Below, in pieces: positions 58,329-64,000 of a DNA stretch of 64,000 nt. The stretch is from Candidatus Thorarchaeota archaeon (GTDB lineage Archaea; Asgardarchaeota; Thorarchaeia; Thorarchaeales; Thorarchaeaceae), in NCBI GenBank assembly GCA_019057475.1, contig DXJO01000046.1, positions 1-64,000 on the forward strand. Reading direction: 5' to 3'. The notes beneath the pieces were generated by a model, which was given only the letters and a program-made list of their open reading frames with translations, did no database searches and was not told the DNA's origin. The stretch's first letter is position 1. Each line of letters begins with the position of its first letter. The position numbers and the translations under genes were made by a program.

Positions 58329-58703
58329 GTGTGGAGAATGGTAAACAAGACGAAGGCTCTAGAGCGTGAGAGAACGCGACTGATTAAGTTACAGAACTCT
58401 GGACAAGTGGACCTCAGACGAATGAGAAGACTCCGCAGAGTTAGAACCAAGTTCTGGACCTCCAAGAAGAGGGCTGCTGTTCTGGGCGAGAAGGTTCCGA
58501 GTGAGGAGCCAAAGGTGGAGAAGAAAGAGCCTGAGCTTGAGGTCATCGAGTTGAAGCCTGAGGTCGGGGAAGTAGATGAACTCGATGAGTTGTACACTTA
58601 TGATGAGGAGATTGAAGAGGAGTCTACTGAAACCAAGGAGAAGCTTGAGGTCGAGGAAGTAGATGAGGTGCCTTTCGAAACCGATGAGAACCCCGAAACC
58701 TAA
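58329..58703 (+). CDS. Highly charged small protein, 124 aa
   Basis: The first 50 residues are strongly basic (RMRRLRRVRTKFWTSKKRA) and the last 70 strongly acidic with many Glu (EPKVEKKEPELEVIELKPEV). Polar split of charge like this is seen in small nucleic-acid-binding or chaperone-like proteins. GTG 58329 or ATG 58338 start. No family recognised. It is followed 90-120 bases later by the secreted PHP protein and has no other partner. Confidence 0.5.
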   Translation: MWRMVNKTKALERERTRLIKLQNSGQVDLRRMRRLRRVRTKFWTSKKRAAVLGEKVPSEEPKVEKKEPELEVIELKPEVGEVDELDELYTYDEEIEEESTETKEKLEVEEVDEVPFETDENPET

Positions 58704-58819
58704 AGTCAGCGATTTTATTGAAGAGAGGCTTCACGAATAGTATTGGTGGGCAGTTCTGAAACATCTGAAGAGAATAGCTTATCTATGGCATTGTGTTCAT
58801 CGGAGATTGTTGGTCTCCC

Positions 58820-61243
58820 ATGAAACCGTGGAAAATATCTATTCTGCTGCTTTTTCTTCTAGCCTCAGTGTCACTATGGCCAGCGCTGTCGAGTGGCCCT
58901 GCGAACGTATTGATCGAAGCAAGTGTGCCCCAGAGGACCGCTCTGGCATTTACGTCTGCTAACATCCTCGTCGACGAGCACCATACCAGAAACGCCTCCG
59001 ATATGTGGACTCCTGGCAACGCATCGACGTTTGGCTGGCTTTTAATGGAGCATGGCTACAATGTGTCAAACAACTGGGATGCACCGCTGGACTCAGGGAT
59101 TCTGGATGATTACGATGTGCTCTGCCTGTTTTTCCCAATGATACCATTGACGAGTGGGGAAGTGGCTGCAGTACATAACTTCGTGAATGCAGGCGGAGGA
59201 CTTCTCATGGTGGGTGTGGACTACACCAACATTGGATGGGAGTACACTGCCGCCAACCTCAATCCGATTTCGGAAACCTACGGAATCACATTCCATGAGG
59301 ATAGATGGCTGGGCAAAGTCCTAGAGAGCGAAGGTCAGTTCGTAGACCATCATCTGACGTATGATATCAGCTCATTCAACTCTGACTGTGACCAGCTAAA
59401 GGGTTGTACTATCACAGTGAGTAGCCCAGCAACGTTACTTGCGACCAACCATAAGGATGAGGAAGTACTTGCCATTGCTGAACCAGGGAGCGGAAGAGTT
59501 GTGGCGGTAGGTTCGGCGGCGCCTTTCATTATCTATCGGCATGGGGCGAGTTGGCAAGTTGAACCAGATGACCACTTCCAATTCTCCCTCAATGTTATAG
59601 ACTGGTTGACTGGGAATGGAGAAAGAAAGGTAGATCCGCCCGAGAAGGCGATAATTAGGGTCGGTTCTGGACCATCACTCAATAGCTCGGAGATAGAAGA
59701 GTATGACGTCTTCAACGGCGTCTATCATGACCACACAACCCGCAGTGATGGACAGGATACACCGTTGAATATGATGATTAGGAGCCTTGATGTCGCTCTC
59801 GATTTCTGGGTAGTTGCAGACCATTCCTACGATCGTGATGGCCCGAATGGTATAAACGGGGGGCTAGAGGTCAAGGAATGGGCTGACTTGTACGATGCTG
59901 ACGTTTCGATTTTTGTTGGAGCTGAGTTGTCCAGCGTACCACACACAGTCGGATTTCCGCTCAGTGCACAAGTCATTACGAGCGACATACAGGAGGCAGT
60001 TGACGGAATCCATAGCCAAGGCGCAATGGCAGTCTTTGCGCATCCCACTATAGGTGCAGCATATGCTCCGGTCTGGGAGGCTTTCGACGACTATGGGTAT
60101 GATGCATTTGAGGTGGATTGTAGAAGCTTCTTCCATGGATTGGGTGAGTCGTGCTACTTCAGACCGTTTATGGCGTCAAACGACGGTCACTCTGTGCCAA
60201 ACCACGGCCTTGTCAGAAATGTGATGTTCGTAGAGAACCCTTCAGGGCCAGATGGAACCCTCTCAGCCTACGACATAATCGATGCAGTCATGGACATGAG
60301 GATTGTCATCCTTGACAAGGTGAACGGACTCGTTTTCGGACAAGGAGTCTGGGTTGATCGTTACCTCCAACTCTGGGATGAAGCTGAGATTGCCATCGAG
60401 AATGCACGAACTCAGATTGAACTATTGGAGGGTGAGGGAACCAATGTTGGCTTATCAAGGCTATATCTGAGCGATGCGGAGAACTCTCTTGCATGGTGGA
60501 ATCCATCTCGCGCATTGAGGGCTGTTGCAGATGCGGTTTCGGAGTCAGTGTTAGGATTAGATCTAGCTCTGGCAGCTCCCAGTCTAGGTTTGGTGGACCC
60601 CAATAGCAATGTCAACGTGACCATAAACCTAACAAATAGGCTTGATGTAGATGTTCAGTTTAGCGCCACTCCATTTGGCTACACATCACTGATCTTCGAT
60701 GAGTTTTCAACACAGGTTCAAGCCGGTCCGGAGTCTACTTCGGCTACTCCGATAACCGCAACAACGACAAACTTTGGTTATACGAAAGTAATCTTCAATT
60801 TGAAGGATTTCAATACGCCTATGGAACCCCATCCCGTATTACTCACTGTGGGCGGCCTTGTTTCGAATGTGACCGTAGATATTGAAGACGAAGATGAGGG
60901 CTACTTCATTCGCATCCGCATTCTAAGAAACAACCTAGATGCACGCATGATTAGCTCTGCGATTATCCAGTATGACAACGGCACTGGAGAAGACACGATT
61001 CCCCTTGAGAACTATGGGGATAGTTACGGCATGCTATTCGGCCCATTCACAACGAATGCGATAACGATAACATACATGATCAATGTGACGGACATCCTTG
61101 GAAATGTTTTCAGTATCGAAGGCGTCATCAACGAAGGTGCTCCTGTGCCTCCGACTGTCGACATTTGGCCGTCAATCTTGATTGGAGGCGGACTGATTGC
61201 GGTACTCGTTGTTGCATTGGTCATTGCAAAGAGGAGGAAGTGA
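58820..61243 (+). CDS. Secreted, membrane-anchored DUF4350 + PHP-domain metallohydrolase (CehA/McbA-like)
   Basis: From ATG 58820 a signal peptide (ISILLLFLLASVSLWPALSS) precedes a GATase/DUF4350-like domain (FFPMIPLTSGEVAAVHNFVN). Residues about 300-520 hold a PHP domain: YHDHTTRSDGQDTPL, WVVADHSYDRDG, VGAELSS, FAHPTIGAAYAP and ASNDGHSVPNHG, together the metal-binding set. C-terminal beta-sandwich domains follow, then a membrane helix (ILIGGGLIAVLVVALVIA) and KRRK. PHP domains hydrolyse phosphoesters, and CehA/McbA relatives act on carbamates. An extracellular wall-anchored form is likely, with substrate unknown. It overlaps the permease gene by 4 bases. Confidence 0.8.
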   Translation: MKPWKISILLLFLLASVSLWPALSSGPANVLIEASVPQRTALAFTSANILVDEHHTRNASDMWTPGNASTFGWLLMEHGYNVSNNWDAPLDSGILDDYDVLCLFFPMIPLTSGEVAAVHNFVNAGGGLLMVGVDYTNIGWEYTAANLNPISETYGITFHEDRWLGKVLESEGQFVDHHLTYDISSFNSDCDQLKGCTITVSSPATLLATNHKDEEVLAIAEPGSGRVVAVGSAAPFIIYRHGASWQVEPDDHFQFSLNVIDWLTGNGERKVDPPEKAIIRVGSGPSLNSSEIEEYDVFNGVYHDHTTRSDGQDTPLNMMIRSLDVALDFWVVADHSYDRDGPNGINGGLEVKEWADLYDADVSIFVGAELSSVPHTVGFPLSAQVITSDIQEAVDGIHSQGAMAVFAHPTIGAAYAPVWEAFDDYGYDAFEVDCRSFFHGLGESCYFRPFMASNDGHSVPNHGLVRNVMFVENPSGPDGTLSAYDIIDAVMDMRIVILDKVNGLVFGQGVWVDRYLQLWDEAEIAIENARTQIELLEGEGTNVGLSRLYLSDAENSLAWWNPSRALRAVADAVSESVLGLDLALAAPSLGLVDPNSNVNVTINLTNRLDVDVQFSATPFGYTSLIFDEFSTQVQAGPESTSATPITATTTNFGYTKVIFNLKDFNTPMEPHPVLLTVGGLVSNVTVDIEDEDEGYFIRIRILRNNLDARMISSAIIQYDNGTGEDTIPLENYGDSYGMLFGPFTTNAITITYMINVTDILGNVFSIEGVINEGAPVPPTVDIWPSILIGGGLIAVLVVALVIAKRRK

Positions 61244-62301
61244 ACACGGAGGACAGTGAAACCATCGAGATTCAGATTGATTTGCCCAAGCAATCCCCCG
61301 CAAGGCGGCTCTATGAGGTCAGATTCCTTATTCTGACTCTGCTGCTTCTAGGCCTGATTCTCTGGTTTCACGTCAATATCCCTACTTTCAATCTCTCACT
61401 CTTCACCAGGGTGTTTGCCGGTATTTTCTTCGGTTCATTGATCTACCTTCTGCTTGGTATTGTCATAGGCAGCATAGTGAAGGTATACGTACCACTCGAC
61501 TCTGTGATGCTAAGAATCGCAAAGCATGAACGTGCTGGAGTAGTACTGGGGTCTCTCATGGGGGTGTTTATCCCAGTGTGCACTTGTGGCCTTCTACCCA
61601 TCTTCTCTACGCTTGTTGAACAAAAAATGCCTAAACGTGCAGCATATGCATTTCTGTTCTCTGCACCAGCAGCAAACCCAATAGTCTTTGTTGTAACGGC
61701 GTCCGTATTCGGACTACAGTTGGCCATTATTCGTACGGTGTCAATGATAGTGTTGGGAATCATTGGAGGTGTACTTCTTGACATTCTACACGATGGACCG
61801 ATACTCTCTGAGAGAGTCGGACCCGAAAAAACAATTATTGGCGGTCGAGCATTCGGACAATCAGAGGATGTAGAACAGATTGTTTCAAACCCGCTTCAAG
61901 TGCTTTGGGACATTGGTGAAGAAACCTTGGAGGTTGGCAAGTACTACGTGTTCGCAGTCACCATCTTGACTTTTCTTGTTGCAGTTCTTGATCAAGCCCT
62001 ATTCTTTGATTTCTTCGCGGGCAGCCTGATCTCCGTACCAGTCGGGGCGCTCATGGGTGTTCTGTTCTGTCTCTGTCCAACGGCAGACCCACCCATTGGC
62101 AAGACATTTCAAGATCTTGGATTGAGCACGGGAGGCCTAGTATCGTTCTTTCTCGCAGGTCCGTTGCTGGGAATGGCTTACGTGGGTATGATGTTTGGAT
62201 ACCTGAACAAGAAGCTGATTTTTGCCTATCTCTTTCTTTCCGCAATACTAATCTTGGCAATCGGCTATTTCGTGAATGGTCTTGCAGGGGTGTTACTGTG
62301 A
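61240..62301 (+). CDS. UPF0718/YraQ-like permease
   Basis: From GTG 61240 (with GGAGG 5 bases upstream) this is a 353-aa integral membrane protein of the UPF0718 (DUF318) permease type. It has about eight helices and the characteristic CTCGLLPIFSTL and PAANPIVFVVTAS motifs in the first half, echoed by FCLCPTADPPIG in the second half. These paired motifs form the family's inverted-repeat core. Substrates are unknown; roles in metal or thiol transport have been proposed. The gene is coupled to the PHP gene upstream and the YcgQ-like gene downstream. Confidence 0.85.
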   Translation: MNTEDSETIEIQIDLPKQSPARRLYEVRFLILTLLLLGLILWFHVNIPTFNLSLFTRVFAGIFFGSLIYLLLGIVIGSIVKVYVPLDSVMLRIAKHERAGVVLGSLMGVFIPVCTCGLLPIFSTLVEQKMPKRAAYAFLFSAPAANPIVFVVTASVFGLQLAIIRTVSMIVLGIIGGVLLDILHDGPILSERVGPEKTIIGGRAFGQSEDVEQIVSNPLQVLWDIGEETLEVGKYYVFAVTILTFLVAVLDQALFFDFFAGSLISVPVGALMGVLFCLCPTADPPIGKTFQDLGLSTGGLVSFFLAGPLLGMAYVGMMFGYLNKKLIFAYLFLSAILILAIGYFVNGLAGVLL

Positions 62302-62987
62302 AGCCTGTTGGAACGAGAGCCAATCACGGTTGGTTACTGATTGCCCTAGGTGTTACTATCCTTGTATTTCGGATTCAGTTCGACACTCTGATGTCGCTAA
62401 TCAACGGACCAATCCTCTTACTTGCTGGGATAGCTGTAGTGGTGGGGCAATATCGTGATCCAGAAGCAAGAACGTGCCAAGTATGTGCGGCAACTTCAAG
62501 CGAAAGCAAGATGGGGTTCAAGATGTCTGCAATTCCCCTCATTCTACCCATAATACTACTTATCATCACGCCAATGATTGTGGTTGATGCTACACATAGT
62601 GACGACTGGATAAACGATGTTGTAGGAGAGAAATATTTCGACGAGATTCCAGAGAACAGAACAGCGACGAACCTCTTCGAGCTCACCAATTTCGGTGAGA
62701 AGTACAATGGTCTATTTGTTGAAGTTAATGGCAGTATCCTTCAAAGACGAACCGATGGATTCCAGATGCACCAGTACGTCCCACTGTGTACATGTTGTCC
62801 TCCGGTCGAGGTGACAATGTGGGTCTACTTCTCCGTTGACCCCAATCCAGACGATCTTTTCATTGTTGAAGAGGCTGAGCTTGGAAAGACCGATCTCTAT
62901 CTTGTGATAGGTCAGTTCTACTTCAATGCGGAACAGAACTTCGCGTCCCTACTACTAATACATATGGAGCCTCTAGAGGAATCCTGA
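62298..62987 (+). CDS. YcgQ-like (TIGR03943-type) membrane protein, permease partner
   Basis: GTG 62298 overlaps the permease stop. It has two N-terminal membrane helices (GWLLIALGVTILVFRIQF and GPILLLAGIAVVVGQY), a cytosolic CQVCAAT region, a third helix (IPLILPIILLIITPMIVV), then an outer domain with YNGLFVEVNGSILQRRTDGF and the cysteine cluster PLCTCCPPVEVTMWVYF. UPF0718 permeases are commonly paired with a YcgQ protein of this kind, so the operon predicts a transport complex. The cysteines could bind a metal. Confidence 0.75.
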   Translation: MKPVGTRANHGWLLIALGVTILVFRIQFDTLMSLINGPILLLAGIAVVVGQYRDPEARTCQVCAATSSESKMGFKMSAIPLILPIILLIITPMIVVDATHSDDWINDVVGEKYFDEIPENRTATNLFELTNFGEKYNGLFVEVNGSILQRRTDGFQMHQYVPLCTCCPPVEVTMWVYFSVDPNPDDLFIVEEAELGKTDLYLVIGQFYFNAEQNFASLLLIHMEPLEES

Positions 62988-63069
62988 TTATCCACGGAAA
63001 AGGATATGACGGCCAAGGCGAAGAGTTCTTCAGCAAGAGGTTTCCCTCAATCGCAGTTTGGTGTTGAGC

Positions 63070-63900
63070 ATGACTACTCTTCGGGACATTGTGAAGTACC
63101 TCAAGGATATCGCGCCACAGGAGTCTACCTTCCAGGGCCGTGAGAGTCGGGTTGAGGTTGGACCTCAGACTGAGAGAAACCAAGCAAAGACCACCATAAA
63201 CAGAGTCACCATAGCCACATACGCTTCGGCAAAGATTGTTGCGACGGCATCGCAAAGCAAGGCGAATCTGCTTGTCACACACAGGCCTCTGTTTCCTTTA
63301 GCAGTAGATCGTCTCACAGGCTTAGACCTCATCCGGGCCAGACTCTTAGCCAAGAATTACATCTCAGCTTATGTGATTGGGAGCGCGTGGATTGGTGTAG
63401 AGGGTGGTCTTAGTGACAGCCTTGTGGAATCCCTCGACCTAAGCAATGTACGTGAGTTCATGACCTATGGGGACTGTGATCAGATGGTCCCGATTGGAAG
63501 AGAATGTGATCCGCCTAGTGCGATGAACCACTCTCGTCTAGTTAACTACGTGGCAGAGAAACTGAACATTGACACAGTCCTGTTTGCGGGAGCCTTGGAC
63601 GATGATGTCGGGAGGATACTTGTGAGCCCAGGCTTTTACATTGACATGCCTGAAATCCTCAGTGCCAAACAGCAAGACATTGGAACTATTGTCACAGGCG
63701 AACTATCACCGGAGATTAGGTTGCTTGCAAATGAGGAGAACCTAAACACAATCGAGCTAGGCGCATTCGTGTCAGAAGAGCCTGGAATGAAGCGATTAAG
63801 ACATCAGCTAAGTCTGGAGATGCCAGAGTTGAACATAGAGTTTGTGGAGTCCGCACCACTTGCCAAGGCGCTTAGACCATACAGCGAAGACATGAAGTAA
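63070..63900 (+). CDS. Nif3/DUF34-like protein with altered metal site
   Basis: From ATG 63070 (MTTLRDIVKYL) the 276-aa product follows the Nif3 (DUF34) plan. ANLLVTHRPLFPLA corresponds to the THHP segment with the second His replaced by Arg, SAYVIGSAWIG to the mid segment, and GTIVTGELSPEIR and NLNTIELGAFVSEE to the late TGDxxHH and GHxxTE blocks, where the canonical His residues are mostly lost. Nif3 proteins form toroidal hexamers with a dimetal site; some are GTP cyclohydrolase 1 type 2-like. Here metal binding may be reduced. The track start is TTG 63058. Confidence 0.7.
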   Translation: MTTLRDIVKYLKDIAPQESTFQGRESRVEVGPQTERNQAKTTINRVTIATYASAKIVATASQSKANLLVTHRPLFPLAVDRLTGLDLIRARLLAKNYISAYVIGSAWIGVEGGLSDSLVESLDLSNVREFMTYGDCDQMVPIGRECDPPSAMNHSRLVNYVAEKLNIDTVLFAGALDDDVGRILVSPGFYIDMPEILSAKQQDIGTIVTGELSPEIRLLANEENLNTIELGAFVSEEPGMKRLRHQLSLEMPELNIEFVESAPLAKALRPYSEDMK

Positions 63901-64000
63901 TACTCTAGAGACGTCGTATCATCACGACATTCTTGTTTCGCGGACACCCCACGTGTTTCGCAACCGGATTGCACTTCGTTCTCATTATGTGAACTACTGG

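Overview
The window looks like part of an Asgard archaeal chromosome, most plausibly a Thorarchaeia-like lineage. Archaeal markers are TFB, archaeal AspRS and ArgRS, a PolB-type polymerase, the NurA-HerA-Mre11-Rad50 set, archaeosine enzymes, a UbiA-type lipid prenyltransferase and TATA-like promoters with short leaders. The Asgard call rests on an ESCRT locus at about 19-24 kb with ESCRT-III, a Vps4 ATPase with MIT domain, a Vps25-like protein and an EAP30 (Vps22/36-like) protein, plus a probable longin-type protein. The exact lineage is an inference. No rRNA, CRISPR array, transposase or integrase was seen.

Layout. 0-8.4 kb: small unknown genes, an SCP2-cupin fusion, tRNA-His, small winged-helix regulators, HypB, two ECF S-component-like membrane proteins, a zinc-ribbon/YIP1 protein and a UbiA prenyltransferase. 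8.4-12.6 kb: an operon of a DUF6125-like protein, an endonuclease IV-like protein and a Trm11/TrmG10-like methyltransferase, facing a longin-like gene and a membrane protein. 12.7-18.8 kb: tfb, argS and the tldD-tldE pair. 18.9-24.2 kb: the ESCRT locus, beginning with a B-box/zinc-ribbon/coiled-coil/GRAM-like protein. 24.2-28.3 kb: aspS, then an AT-rich DUF3795 gene bounded by a diverged frameshifted copy of the aspS 5' end. 28.5-39.8 kb: membrane proteins, a class III aminotransferase, a glycosidase-like protein, family B DNA polymerase with PIP-like motifs at both ends, a HIT protein, a GIFT/DUF4350-like coiled-coil protein and a GT-C-like glycosyltransferase. 39.8-46.3 kb: nurA-herA-mre11-rad50 operon for double-strand-break end resection. 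46.5-56.9 kb: a degenerate metallo-beta-lactamase-fold protein, a beta-repeat protein, arcS-raSEA, a DUF1998 helicase, two thioredoxins and a gamma-carbonic-anhydrase-like protein. 57-64 kb: two near-identical tRNA-Arg genes, a ribbon-helix-helix regulator, an operon of a secreted PHP metallohydrolase with an UPF0718 permease and its YcgQ-like partner, and a Nif3-like protein.

The genes worth most attention are the ESCRT locus with its uncharacterised B-box/GRAM-like neighbour, the aspS-flanked DUF3795 island, and several enzyme-fold proteins that have lost hallmark catalytic residues. All calls are from reading the sequence; no database search or structure prediction was run.
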